Counted from the stretch's first letter, positions 33,389 through 41,426 are shown. The stretch is 49,855 nt of DNA from Anaerolineales bacterium UBA1429 (GCA_002329325.1 DCTX01000027.1:1-49855); one strand, 5' to 3'. Notes: generated from the sequence alone by a model not told the origin. A program made the numbers and translations.

Positions 33389-35208
33389 GCCGTATCCCCC
33401 TCCCCCAGGATGCGATGCTGGGCGCGATAGATGCGAGCGTACAGCCCCTGTTGGCCCATCAGCTCGGCATGAGAGCCCTGGGCCACCAGGCGCCCGCCAT
33501 CCAGCACCAAGACCCTGTCCAGCAGCGGGAAGGATGCCAGCCGATGCGAGCAGAGGATCAAGGTCGTCTGCCCGTAGAGGGCGGCGCGCAGGGCGCCGAC
33601 GATCTGCCTCTCCGTCTCGATGTCGATGGCGGCAAAGGGGTCGTCCAGCAGCAGCACGCAGGGCGCGCCGCCATCGGGCAGCGCCAGGGCGCGGGCCAGG
33701 GCGATGCGCTGCCGTTGCCCGCCAGAGACCTGTACCCCTCCCTCTCCCACGGGCGTATCCCATCCCTGGCCAAAGCCCTCGACCTCGTGATCCAGGGCCG
33801 CGAGCCGCAGCCAGCGCGCCTCATCGGCGGCCTGGCCGCGCTCCATGCTCAGGTTCTCGCGGATGGTGCCCGTGAACAGGCCGGGGTCCTGCGGCACGTA
33901 GCGCAGGTGGACGGCCCGCCAGGCTTCGGTGCGCGATTGCACCGGCGCGCCATCGACCCAAACCTCGCCCTCTCGCGGCGCATAGAGCCCCTGGATGGCC
34001 CGCAGCAGCGCGCTCTTGCCCGAACCGATGGGGCCAGTGACGCCCACCAGCGCGCCGGCCGGTATGTCCAGGGAGATGTCCTGCAGCGCAGCGCTTTCGG
34101 CGCCGGGGTAGTGGAGCGTCACGCCGCTCAGGCGCACGGCCAGGGGCCGGGGCTCCCTGGGCGGCAGCGGATCGGGCGCCGCGTACAGTCCCATGACGTG
34201 GGTGGGCCGCCATGAGGCTCGCGCCGGCTCGTTGCTCAGGGGCAGCGGCTCTGGCAGAAAGGGCCGCAACCGCGCCCAGCCCACACCGGCGCTCTGGATG
34301 CGGTTGAAGAAGAGGGGCAGACGGTAGCCGCGCCCCACAAAACGCAAATAGACCAGCATAAAGCCGATCAGGGCGCCGGCGCTCAGGTCACCGGACACCA
34401 CCCGCTGCCCGCCCAGCCAGACGATGACGACAACGCTGGCCGTGACGACCACGGCATAGATGGGCTGAAGGGCGGCCTGCAGCCGCACCTCCCTCAGGCT
34501 GGCCCGCGCCAGGCGCTCCGAAAGAAGGTCGATGCGTCGGACGGCCTGCTCCCCCTGCCCCAGCAGCCGCAGGAGCCGCAGCCCCGCCAGCCTCTCCTGC
34601 AGAGCGCTGGTGAGCTCCGCGGTGGCCAGCCGCACGGCCTGGGTGCGCTGCCGCACCCACCCCCGCGAGTGATAGGTCACGTAAAAGGCGGCCGGCACGG
34701 GCAGCATGGCCAGGAGGGTCAGCCGCGGGTCATAGAAGAGCATCGTGACCATCAAGGTGAGCGAGAAGAGCCAGGTATCCCACAGCTCGGTGGTGGATTC
34801 CGTGAACCCCACGCCAAAGAGGTCTGCATCGCCGATGACCCGCGCCATCAGGTCGCCCACCGGTTGGCGGCGGAGCCACTCCAGCGGCGCGGCCAGCAGG
34901 CCGCGCAGGGCGTCGTTGCGCAGGGCAAAGACAGTGCGGCGCACGGCGGCCCGCATGTACCAGCGCTTGCCCACCCGCGCGATGGCGTGCAGCGCCGTGC
35001 CCCCCGCGTAGGCCAACGCCGCCGCCATCACGGCCTGCCAGCCGGCGGCGCCCGTCCCACGCGCCAGGGCGGCATCGACGGCGGCGCCCAGCAGCACGGG
35101 AGGCAACGCCACCGACACATTCATGACGATGCCAAAGAGAGAGCCCAGCAGGAGCAGGCCGGCCACCTGCCGATAGTAGACGCGCGCCTGCCAGAGGTAG
35201 TTCGTCAC
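33385..35208 (-). CDS. ABC exporter half-transporter with degenerate Walker B
   Basis: A 607-aa membrane half-transporter, with six helices (about 15-310) and an NBD with Walker A GPIGSGKSAL, signature VSGGQRQRIALARAL and H555. In Walker B, LLLDDPFAAID has Asp at position 523 where the catalytic glutamate belongs, as in the inactive half of heterodimeric exporters (YheI/BmrC-type LDDSLSAVD). Start GTG at 35208 lies inside the stop of the GNAT gene (GTGA) behind GGGGGAG. The TM region has the usual exporter loops (LRRQPVGDLMARVIGDADLF). Confidence 0.93.
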   Translation of the reverse strand: MTNYLWQARVYYRQVAGLLLLGSLFGIVMNVSVALPPVLLGAAVDAALARGTGAAGWQAVMAAALAYAGGTALHAIARVGKRWYMRAAVRRTVFALRNDALRGLLAAPLEWLRRQPVGDLMARVIGDADLFGVGFTESTTELWDTWLFSLTLMVTMLFYDPRLTLLAMLPVPAAFYVTYHSRGWVRQRTQAVRLATAELTSALQERLAGLRLLRLLGQGEQAVRRIDLLSERLARASLREVRLQAALQPIYAVVVTASVVVIVWLGGQRVVSGDLSAGALIGFMLVYLRFVGRGYRLPLFFNRIQSAGVGWARLRPFLPEPLPLSNEPARASWRPTHVMGLYAAPDPLPPREPRPLAVRLSGVTLHYPGAESAALQDISLDIPAGALVGVTGPIGSGKSALLRAIQGLYAPREGEVWVDGAPVQSRTEAWRAVHLRYVPQDPGLFTGTIRENLSMERGQAADEARWLRLAALDHEVEGFGQGWDTPVGEGGVQVSGGQRQRIALARALALPDGGAPCVLLLDDPFAAIDIETERQIVGALRAALYGQTTLILCSHRLASFPLLDRVLVLDGGRLVAQGSHAELMGQQGLYARIYRAQHRILGEGDTA

Positions 35209-35762
35209 CCGGCTCCCCCGGCCAGCGCCTGGCGGGCAAGCCACTCGGCGGCGCTGGCCGTGTAGCGCAGGCTCTCGCTGCCATCCTCGTCGGACACGCG
35301 CCCGACAAAGCGCAGCCCCGCCTTCTCCATCACACGGCCGGAGGCAGGGTGGGCCACGTCACACTCGCCATAGACGCCCGTGGCCCCGAGTTCCCGAAAG
35401 ACAAAGCCCAGAAGCGCCGTCAGCGCCTCGGTCATGTAGCCCTGCCCCCAGAAGGCGGGGCGCAGCGCATAGCCGAAATCCATCTCGCCCTGGGTTTGAT
35501 CGCTCGCGCGGCCGATGCCGATCCAGCCCATGACGCAGCCGTCGTCGCGGCGGACGATGGCCAGGTTGTACGAGAGACGAGGCGTCATCGCGTTGTGCAC
35601 CATGGTCTCGCGCACCCAGGTGCGCGCCTGCTCGGGCGTCTCGGAGGCGATATAGTCGCAGTAGCGCGTGACCGTGGGATCGCTGCGCAACTGGTGCATG
35701 GGCGCCCAGTCGTCGGGCAGCAGGTCGCGCAAGATCAGGCGCGGCGTCTCGAGTTGGAGCAT
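35205..35762 (-). CDS. GNAT acetyltransferase (RimJ/RimL-like)
   Basis: A 185-aa acetyltransferase opening LETPRLILRDLLPDDW, with MGWIGIGRASD, the acetyl-CoA loop LRPAFWGQGYMTEALTALLGF and the closing VMEKAGLRFVGRV. These are the family marks of the GNAT 'acetyltransf_3' branch, which includes RimJ/RimL ribosomal-protein acetyltransferases and aminoglycoside or peptide-antibiotic resistance enzymes. Substrate unknown. ATG follows GGGAGGTGACCC. It heads the long minus-strand cluster and overlaps the ABC gene by 4 bp, which makes a resistance or modification role in the same pathway conceivable. Confidence 0.9.
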   Translation of the reverse strand: MLQLETPRLILRDLLPDDWAPMHQLRSDPTVTRYCDYIASETPEQARTWVRETMVHNAMTPRLSYNLAIVRRDDGCVMGWIGIGRASDQTQGEMDFGYALRPAFWGQGYMTEALTALLGFVFRELGATGVYGECDVAHPASGRVMEKAGLRFVGRVSDEDGSESLRYTASAAEWLARQALAGGAG

Positions 35763-35789
35763 GGGTCACCTCCCTCGGATAATGGCCCC

Positions 35790-35817
35790 AGTATAGTCGC
35801 CCCACGGCGCGTCGCAA
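35790..35817 (-). promoter_or_regulatory. Promoter of the GNAT-ABC cluster
   Basis: On the minus strand, TTGCGA (35812-35817), a 16-bp spacer and TATACT (35790-35795), followed by a leader of about 20 nt with a strong ribosome-binding site. Confidence 0.55.
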
Positions 35818-35829
35818 GGTGCGGCGGGT

Positions 35830-35858
35830 TTGTGGCCCCGGCACCCCTGGGCTATCAT
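35830..35858 (+). promoter_or_regulatory. Promoter of the YibE/F-GNAT operon
   Basis: TTGTGG (35830-35835), 17 bp, TATCAT (35853-35858). The transcript start near 35865 lies upstream of the chosen ATG at 35908 and inside the longer frame that begins at 35830. Confidence 0.5.
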
Positions 35859-35907
35859 TGGGCAGTTGCATCATCGGCAGCCATGCTGCCCCAAAGAGGC
35901 ACATCAC

Positions 35908-36657
35908 ATGAGACGTGTGGTCTTTTTGCTTCTACTCATCGCCCTGCTCGTCCCGCGCGCCGCGGTCGCCCAGGCCCCGGCGGATCAGGGGCCGTCCCCC
36001 AAGGACAGCCTCCTGTCCGCCACGGTGGTCTTTGTGGCAGACGAGCAGGAGATCGTCGTGCTGGGCGAGACCCAGATCCTGCAGACGCTGGAGCTATCCA
36101 TCAACGGCGGCCCGCGCAAGGGAGAGATCGTCACCGTGGAGCAGGGCGCGGCCCCCAGCGTCCACGTCGTGCGCTACAAGGCCGGCGACCGCGTCTACGT
36201 GCGGCAGAGCCAACTGCCCGACGGCACCGTCCTCTACGAGATCGCCACCCGAGATCGCACCTTTCCGCTGCTCTGGATGGCCCTCGTCTTTGTCGCGCTG
36301 GTGGTGCTGGCCGGCGGGCCGCGCGGCGCCCGCTCGTTGGTGGGCCTGGTTCTGTCCTTTGTCGTGATCTTTTACATTGTGCTGCCCCGGGTGGGCGCCG
36401 CCCAGGCGCCCGTGTGGACGGCGCTGCTGGGCTGCGGCCTGGCCATGCCCGTGAGCTACTATCTCTCCCATGGCCTCAACCGCAAGACCACCATCGCCCT
36501 CATCGGCTCGGCCCTGGGGCTGGGGCTGACGGCCCTCATCGCCGTGCTTTTTGTGGCGGGGGCCCGCCTGACGGGCTTCTCGGGCGATGAGGCGGGCTTT
36601 GTCCAGAGCCTCTACGGCGGCATCATCGACATGCGAGGGCTATTGCTGGAGGCATGA
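35908..36657 (+). CDS. YibE/F family membrane protein, N-terminal part
   Basis: The first 249 residues of a YibE/F protein: a signal peptide (VFLLLLIALLVPRAAVAQA), an extracytoplasmic beta-rich domain (LSATVVFVADEQEIVVLG to TFPLLWM), then four membrane helices with VGLVLSFVVIFYIVLPR and the family's LTALIAVLFVAGARLTG. It ends at TGA 36655 in the middle of what is normally one helix (GIIDMRGLLLEA), and the next frame continues it exactly. Function in the family is unproven; a transport role is presumed. See the next entry for the split. Confidence 0.85.
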   Translation: MRRVVFLLLLIALLVPRAAVAQAPADQGPSPKDSLLSATVVFVADEQEIVVLGETQILQTLELSINGGPRKGEIVTVEQGAAPSVHVVRYKAGDRVYVRQSQLPDGTVLYEIATRDRTFPLLWMALVFVALVVLAGGPRGARSLVGLVLSFVVIFYIVLPRVGAAQAPVWTALLGCGLAMPVSYYLSHGLNRKTTIALIGSALGLGLTALIAVLFVAGARLTGFSGDEAGFVQSLYGGIIDMRGLLLEA

Positions 36658-37091
36658 TCATCGGCGTGCTGGGCGTGCTGGATGACATCACCGTCGCCCA
36701 GGCCGCCACGGTGGAGCAGATCCACCAGGCCAACGCCAGCCTGGATGCCTGGCAACTCTACCGGCGCGCCATGCAAGTTGGCCAGGACCATATCGCCTCC
36801 ATGGTCAACACCCTGGTGCTGGTCTATGCGGGCGCAGCGCTGCCGCTGCTGCTCCTCCTGACCGACCAGGCGCTGCCCTTCGCCTATGTCCTCAGCCAGG
36901 AGCTCATCAGCGAGGAGGTAGTGCGCATGCTGGTGACCAGCAGCGGCCTGGTGGCGGCCGTACCCCTGACCACCCTGCTGGCCGCCCGCTGGATGGCCCC
37001 TCGGCGGCCCGGCCGCGCCGAGCCATCGGAGACCGCTGCGCCGGAGGAGCCGGCGCCCTCGCCCACCGACCAGGAAGGAGAAGCCGAGTGA
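36654..37091 (+). CDS. YibE/F family membrane protein, C-terminal part
   Basis: A 145-aa frame starting at an ATG that overlaps the previous stop (ATGA). MIIGVLGVLDDITVAQAATVEQIHQAN, HIASMVNTLVLVYAGAALPLLLL and LISEEVVRMLVTSSGLVAAVPLTTLLAA complete the YibE/F fold; the tail is Pro/Glu-rich. Full-length family members carry both parts in one chain. The split is therefore a genuine two-subunit gene with coupled translation, a single-nucleotide frameshift in the organism, or a sequencing error. One added base near 36652 would restore a single 394-residue frame. Confidence 0.8.
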   Translation: MIIGVLGVLDDITVAQAATVEQIHQANASLDAWQLYRRAMQVGQDHIASMVNTLVLVYAGAALPLLLLLTDQALPFAYVLSQELISEEVVRMLVTSSGLVAAVPLTTLLAARWMAPRRPGRAEPSETAAPEEPAPSPTDQEGEAE

Positions 37092-37339
37092 ACCTGCCCA
37101 CCATCGGAGATCGCATCCGCGCCGGCTCGTTGGCGCGCGTTCTGCGCGTGGAATCTGTGCCAGGCAGCGAGAATGTGCGTTGCATCGTCGTCAACGATCG
37201 CGGCCAGCTGGGCTGGATCGTCTACTACCCGGAGGGCGGCCGCAGCAACGTCAACTACTTTCCCGCCGAGACGGCCACGGCGCTGCGGGTGGAGCTGGCC
37301 CTGGACGACCCGCTCGTGGCCGAGGAGGGAACGCCATGA
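37088..37339 (+). CDS. 83-aa hypothetical protein
   Basis: A small soluble protein with no signal peptide, starting at GTG in a GTGA overlap with the gene before, behind AAGGAGAAGCCGA, and ending in an ATGA overlap with the GNAT gene after. The sequence is beta-rich (ARVLRVESVPGSENVRCIVV, GQLGWIVYYPEGG) and looks like a small SH3- or OB-like barrel. I do not recognise a family. Overlaps on both sides argue that it is a real member of the operon. Confidence 0.75.
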   Translation: MNLPTIGDRIRAGSLARVLRVESVPGSENVRCIVVNDRGQLGWIVYYPEGGRSNVNYFPAETATALRVELALDDPLVAEEGTP

Positions 37340-37803
37340 TCCAACTCACCCGCGCCGCAGGGGAGGACGCCACAGCCCTGACGGAGCTGTCGCGCCGCGC
37401 CTTCGAGGCCGACGTGAACTATGGGGCGCCGGGGCCAGGCGGGCCGCCGGGCTATGACGACGTGGGCTGGCAACGCGCCGCGATCGGCGCTGCAGACTAT
37501 TATGTCATCTTGCTGGACGAGGCCGCCATCGGCGGCATCATCGCCTACCCCACCGGCCCCGGCGCCTTCGAGCTGGGCCGCATCTACATCGCGCCCGAGT
37601 GGCAGAACCGGGGGTTGGGCGCCCAGGCCATGGCGCTCCTGTGGCCCCTCTACCCGCAGGCCGAGGTCTGGCGCCTGGATACACCCGCCTGGAACCATCG
37701 CACGCGCCACTTTTACGCGCGGGAAGGCTTTGTGGAAACCGGCGTCACCGACCAGGGGCTGGTGTTGTTCGAGCGGCGGATGGCGCCCGGGGGCGCAGCG
37801 TGA
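37336..37803 (+). CDS. GNAT family acetyltransferase
   Basis: A 155-aa single-domain GNAT with an N-terminal beta strand (MIQLTRAAGEDATALTELSRRAF), FELGRIYIAPEWQNRGLGAQAMALLW (the acetyl-CoA pyrophosphate loop QNRGLG) and the final TRHFYAREGFVETG. It resembles small GNATs of unknown substrate. ATG follows GAGGAGGGAACGCC and overlaps the preceding stop; its own stop overlaps the next gene's GTG. It is one of two adjacent acetyltransferases in the operon. Confidence 0.9.
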   Translation: MIQLTRAAGEDATALTELSRRAFEADVNYGAPGPGGPPGYDDVGWQRAAIGAADYYVILLDEAAIGGIIAYPTGPGAFELGRIYIAPEWQNRGLGAQAMALLWPLYPQAEVWRLDTPAWNHRTRHFYAREGFVETGVTDQGLVLFERRMAPGGAA

Positions 37804-38891
37804 CCGGGGCCACGCTCCACCGCCTCAGCGCCGGCGAGCAGAGCCGCGCCCTCCCCCTGCTGGAGGGGCGCCAGCATCTCCTGCTGCTGAGCGCGGTCAT
37901 CGCCGGCAGCGCGCCCGGCTATGTCTGTGTGGATGATCCTGTGCATCCGCGGGCGCTCTTTGCCTCGGGACCCGAGGGCCACTATCTGGTGGGGGATCCC
38001 GGCGACGGGGCCTTCACCAGGGCGCTGGCGGATCACCTTCAGGGCGAACTCCTGCCCCGGGCCCGGGAGCAGCAATGGGCCTGCTTCGTTCTCTCCCACG
38101 AGCCCGAATGGGCTCAGGCGATGGATGAGCTATTCCCTGGCCAGGTGTTGGTGCGCAACAGCCAGCGCTACTTTTCCCATGGCGGCCCCTTGCCCGATTG
38201 GCGCGCCGCCCTGGAGGATGGCGTCACGGCAGCGCCCATCACGGGCGAGCTTCTGGCCCGCGACGACCTGGGCAACATCCAGTGGCTGCGGCGCTTCTGC
38301 CAGGGCGACTATGCCTCGCTGGAGGACTTTTACGCCCACGGGTTCGGTACGTGCCTGGTGCGGGATGGCGTCGCGCTCTCCTGGTGCACCACCGATTGCG
38401 TCGTGGGCGACCAGGCCGAGATCGGCATCACGACGGCGCCCGAGCACCGCCGCAAAGGCTATGGCGCGGCGGTGGCCGCGGCGACCGTCGAGGAGGCCCG
38501 GCGCCGGGGCATCCGCCACATCGGCTGGCATTGCTTCCAGCAGAACCTGGCCTCGGCGGCCACGGCCCTGCGGGTCGGCTTTGTCGAGCGATACAGCCAT
38601 GCGGTGGTTTCGCTGTGGCTCAACCCGGTGGACGGGTTGCTGGTCAACGGCAATCTGGCGCTGCTGGCGGGCGACTATGGGCGCGCGGCGGAGCTCTATC
38701 GCGCGGGCCTGGCGCTGTGGGCGGAGACGCGCGAGCGGGAGCGATCGGCGGTGCTGGCGGAACCCGCCTATCAGGCGCACCACCGCTACCAGGCGGCCTG
38801 CGCCGCCGCCCTGGCCGGCGACGCGGCGATGGCGCTGGAGGAGCTGGAGGCCGCCTGGGCCTATGGCATCATGCGACAGGCGGCGGTGTAG
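37800..38891 (+). CDS. GNAT acetyltransferase (GNAT_acetyltran/PF12746-like) with helical C-terminal extension
   Basis: A 363-aa protein. The N-terminal ~130 residues form the extra domain of this GNAT group (LEGRQHLLLLSAVIAGS, FVLSHEPEWAQAMDELFPG). The catalytic GNAT domain has LVRDGVALSWCTTDCVVGDQAEIGI, then TTAPEHRRKGYGAAVAAATVEEA (acetyl-CoA loop) and IGWHCFQQNLASAATALRVGF. The last ~85 residues (LALLAGDYGRAAELYRAGLAL, YQAACAAALAGDAAMALEELE) read as two TPR-like repeats, suggesting a partner protein. Start GTG overlaps the previous stop (GTGA). It ends the plus-strand operon, and a convergent gene follows. Confidence 0.85.
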   Translation: MTGATLHRLSAGEQSRALPLLEGRQHLLLLSAVIAGSAPGYVCVDDPVHPRALFASGPEGHYLVGDPGDGAFTRALADHLQGELLPRAREQQWACFVLSHEPEWAQAMDELFPGQVLVRNSQRYFSHGGPLPDWRAALEDGVTAAPITGELLARDDLGNIQWLRRFCQGDYASLEDFYAHGFGTCLVRDGVALSWCTTDCVVGDQAEIGITTAPEHRRKGYGAAVAAATVEEARRRGIRHIGWHCFQQNLASAATALRVGFVERYSHAVVSLWLNPVDGLLVNGNLALLAGDYGRAAELYRAGLALWAETRERERSAVLAEPAYQAHHRYQAACAAALAGDAAMALEELEAAWAYGIMRQAAV

Positions 38892-38925
38892 GCAGGATGG
38901 ACCGCCGGGCGGCGGGCCCCCTCCC

Positions 38926-39351
38926 TCAGCACGTCCCGTGGGCCAGCAGGGCGGCCCGCACGCCCTGGCGCACCAGGGCGTTGTAGGTGGCGCAGGCCTG
39001 GGGCGTCGGCTCCAGGATCAGACGCGGGATGCCCGCCGCGCGAATGGCGGCCTGCACCGGCTCGGGGCACTGGAGCAGGCTGTACACCCCCACCCCGATC
39101 ACCAGCGTCTCGATCCCGAGCCCATAGACGCCGGTGATCATGGCTTCAGTCAACTCGTGACCCTTGCGCTCACGCCAGCGGGTGACCTCCGTGCCGACGA
39201 CGCGCACGTCCTTGCCCGCGCCCAGGCGGCCCGCCTCGGTCTCGCCGTGGGCGGCGCCGCCGATGGTGAACATCGCCCAGGAAAAGCCCTCGATGGGCCC
39301 CCGGGAATCCTCGAACAGCGGCCCTACCGCTGCGGATCGCGGTTCTGCCAC
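38926..39351 (-). CDS. Mth938-like domain protein (DUF498/AAMDC family)
   Basis: A 141-aa protein of the small Mth938 fold. Recognisable are the opening block around GPIEGFSWAMFTIGG, the TEVTRWRERKGHELT strand, TLVIGVGVYSLLQCPEP and the closing PTPQACATYNALVRQGVRAALLAHGTC. No catalytic function is known for the family. GTG at 39351 with GGAGGT 5-6 nt upstream is preferred to the first in-frame ATG at 39414. It lies 72 bp after the amidohydrolase on the same strand. Confidence 0.87.
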   Translation of the reverse strand: MAEPRSAAVGPLFEDSRGPIEGFSWAMFTIGGAAHGETEAGRLGAGKDVRVVGTEVTRWRERKGHELTEAMITGVYGLGIETLVIGVGVYSLLQCPEPVQAAIRAAGIPRLILEPTPQACATYNALVRQGVRAALLAHGTC

Positions 39352-39423
39352 GGCGCACCTCCACCATAGAGGCTGGGCGTGGGCGCGCCAGCCGTGACGC
39401 GCCCACGCCATCACATGCCGCTG

Positions 39424-40545
39424 CTACGCCTCGTAGATCAGCTTGCCCTCGGCATAGATCGCCACGGGGTAGCTCTCCAGGCTGAACGGGTCACCGTTCC
39501 AGCAGAGGAACGAGGCCCACTTGCCCGGCTCCAGCGTGCCCAGGATGTCATCCACCCCCAGGATCTCGGCGTTGTTGCGGGTGATGATCTCCAGCGCCTG
39601 CTGCTTACTGAGCCCGGCCCGCAGGAACCAGCGCAGCGTCAGCAGTAGGGTGCGCTGCAGGATCACGGGGTGGTCGGTCATCAGGCCAAAACGCACGCCC
39701 GAATCCAGCAGGTAGCGGATGTTGGACCAGTGCTCGTGCTTGAGCTCCACTTTGTAGGCCAGGGTATCCAGCGGCCCATAGACCACGGGGATGCCGCGAT
39801 CGCGCAGTTCCTCAAAGATGCCGGCCTGATGGATATCGCAGGTGTGCTCGATGGTCACGTCCAGCCCGAACTCGTCCACCAGGCGCAGCACCGCGGCGAT
39901 ATCGTCAGCCTTGTGGACGTGGGCGCGGAGGCGCTGCTCCCGCTTGAGGAGCTGGCGCAGCACCGTCTCCTCGGCGGTGTACTTGACGGCGGCGTCCTCC
40001 TTGGCCTCCTCGGCGATCTTGGCGCGCACGTCGTGCAGCTTGGCCCGCAGGATTGCCAGGGCGCCCATGCGGGTGTAGGGGCGCACGCCCTTCCACTCGC
40101 GCACGTGCATCGGGTTGTAGCCAAAGGCGGCCTTGATGCCCGCGCGCCGCACAAAGGCGGCGTTGGTCTGGGCGCCATAGTTGCGGATCACGGCGGAATC
40201 GCCGCCGATGATGTTGCCGCTGCCGGGCAGCACGCAGGAGTAGAGCACGCCGCACTCGATGGAATCGCGGAACCCGGCGTCATCCATCTGGATCGAATCC
40301 AGCACGTCGGCGTGGGCCAGCATGGTGTCCATGCGCTCGTTGGCCTCGGCCTCGTCATTGGGCTCGCCGGCGCGTATCAAGCCGATGTGGCAGTGGGCAT
40401 CCACGATGGCCGGGGTGATAACGGGATACTCGGCCAGGGCTTCGGCGGCGCCATCGGCGACGATGGTGTCGGCCTCCCAGGAGATGGCAGCATCCTCAAC
40501 GATCTCGCGTCCGGTGTACATCAGTTTGGCTCGAATAGTTGGCAT
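39424..40545 (-). CDS. Amidohydrolase family metal-dependent hydrolase
   Basis: A 373-aa TIM-barrel hydrolase of the imidazolonepropionase/D-aminoacylase-like amidohydrolase group. Metal ligands are seen in VDAHCHIG (HxH), HVHKADD, TIEHTCDIHQ and LMTDHPV (final Asp), and the protein ends with the composite-domain strand WASFLCWNGDPFSLESYPVAIYAEGK. A long central insertion, Ala/Glu/Lys-rich (KIAEEAKEDAAVKYTAEE), probably covers the site. Substrate unknown. ATG follows AAAGGAGCGTT. Probably co-transcribed with the Mth938-like gene. Confidence 0.9.
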   Translation of the reverse strand: MPTIRAKLMYTGREIVEDAAISWEADTIVADGAAEALAEYPVITPAIVDAHCHIGLIRAGEPNDEAEANERMDTMLAHADVLDSIQMDDAGFRDSIECGVLYSCVLPGSGNIIGGDSAVIRNYGAQTNAAFVRRAGIKAAFGYNPMHVREWKGVRPYTRMGALAILRAKLHDVRAKIAEEAKEDAAVKYTAEETVLRQLLKREQRLRAHVHKADDIAAVLRLVDEFGLDVTIEHTCDIHQAGIFEELRDRGIPVVYGPLDTLAYKVELKHEHWSNIRYLLDSGVRFGLMTDHPVILQRTLLLTLRWFLRAGLSKQQALEIITRNNAEILGVDDILGTLEPGKWASFLCWNGDPFSLESYPVAIYAEGKLIYEA

Positions 40546-40628
40546 AACGCTCCTTTACCTTTGGTTGGTATCCGAGATGGCCCTATTGTACTCAGATGCT
40601 GGCAAGGACGCCACCTGCGACCTCTGAA

Positions 40629-40657
40629 TTCGCACAGCGCTGCGCGATCACTATACT
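40629..40657 (+). promoter_or_regulatory. Promoter of the polytopic membrane protein gene
   Basis: TTCGCA (40629-40634), 17 bp, TATACT (40652-40657); about 40 nt of leader before the ATG at 40705. Confidence 0.5.
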
Positions 40658-40704
40658 GCGCGAGACAGAGAGCGCCGCAACCATTGTCCCGCGAGGTAGC
40701 GCCC

Positions 40705-41409
40705 ATGCATGAGCCAGAGATCCGTCTGTCGCCCCGCGTCGTCGGCCTGGCCCTGGCCGCCGCCGCTGCCTTGCTGGTCGCCCTGAGCGTGGCGGGCCAG
40801 CTATACCTGTACCTGACGCCGCGCGAGAGCCCCTGGGGCATCGTCGGCCTGGTGAACGTGGATTTCGAGATGAACGTGCCGACCTTCTTCTCGGTGTTGG
40901 TGCTGCTGTCGGCGGCGGCGCTGCTGGCCATCGTGGCGTTGCTCAAGCGCCAGGCCCGCGCGCCCTTTGTCTTTCACTGGGGGCTGCTGGCCCTGGGCAT
41001 GTTCCTCATCGGCATGGACGAGTTCACCGCGCTCCATGAAAAGCTCTCGGAGCCGCTGCGGCGCCTGCTGGCATTGGAGACGATGGGGTTGCTCCACTAT
41101 GCCTGGGTGATCCCCGGCATCGCCGTCGTGCTGGTCCTGGCGGCCCTCTACCTGCGCTTCCTGCTGGCCCTGGATCGGCCCACGCGCCTCGCCCTGATCG
41201 TGTCGGCGGTCCTCTACGTGGGGGGCGCCATCGGGCTGGAGTTGATCGGCGGCCGCTATGCCGAGGCCCACGGCTCGTGGAACCTGACCTACAGCATGAT
41301 CACGACGCTGGAGGAGGGCCTGGAGATGGCGGGCTCGATTCTACTGGTACACACGCTGCTGCGCTACCTGGAGCGCCAGTACGGCGCGGTGCGACTGAGG
41401 TTTGGGTGA
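40705..41409 (+). CDS. Polytopic membrane protein with conserved acidic/His segments, unknown function
   Basis: A 234-aa protein with about six membrane helices. Between helices sit two charged, conservation-looking segments: GMDEFTALHEKLSEPLRRLL (DE..H..E) and YSMITTLEEGLEMAGSILLV (EE..E), plus the GGAIGLELIGGRYAEAHG turn. Acidic residues and a histidine facing each other in membrane helices suggest metal binding or a membrane hydrolase-like site, but I cannot name the family. The ATG at 40705 follows GAGGTAG and the promoter at 40629-40657. A frame open from 39670 is an antisense shadow of the amidohydrolase. Confidence 0.8.
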   Translation: MHEPEIRLSPRVVGLALAAAAALLVALSVAGQLYLYLTPRESPWGIVGLVNVDFEMNVPTFFSVLVLLSAAALLAIVALLKRQARAPFVFHWGLLALGMFLIGMDEFTALHEKLSEPLRRLLALETMGLLHYAWVIPGIAVVLVLAALYLRFLLALDRPTRLALIVSAVLYVGGAIGLELIGGRYAEAHGSWNLTYSMITTLEEGLEMAGSILLVHTLLRYLERQYGAVRLRFG

Positions 41410-41426
41410 CGAAAGCCCGAAAAGAG

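Noticed and set aside
33389..33763. Upstream extension of the second ABC frame
   Set aside because: It is an out-of-frame shadow of the first half-transporter's NBD; the ATG at 33388 overlaps the stop codon and starts the family similarity.
39670..40704. Long N-terminal extension of the membrane protein frame
   Set aside because: The extension is antisense to the amidohydrolase and upstream of the promoter at 40629-40657; the real start is 40705.
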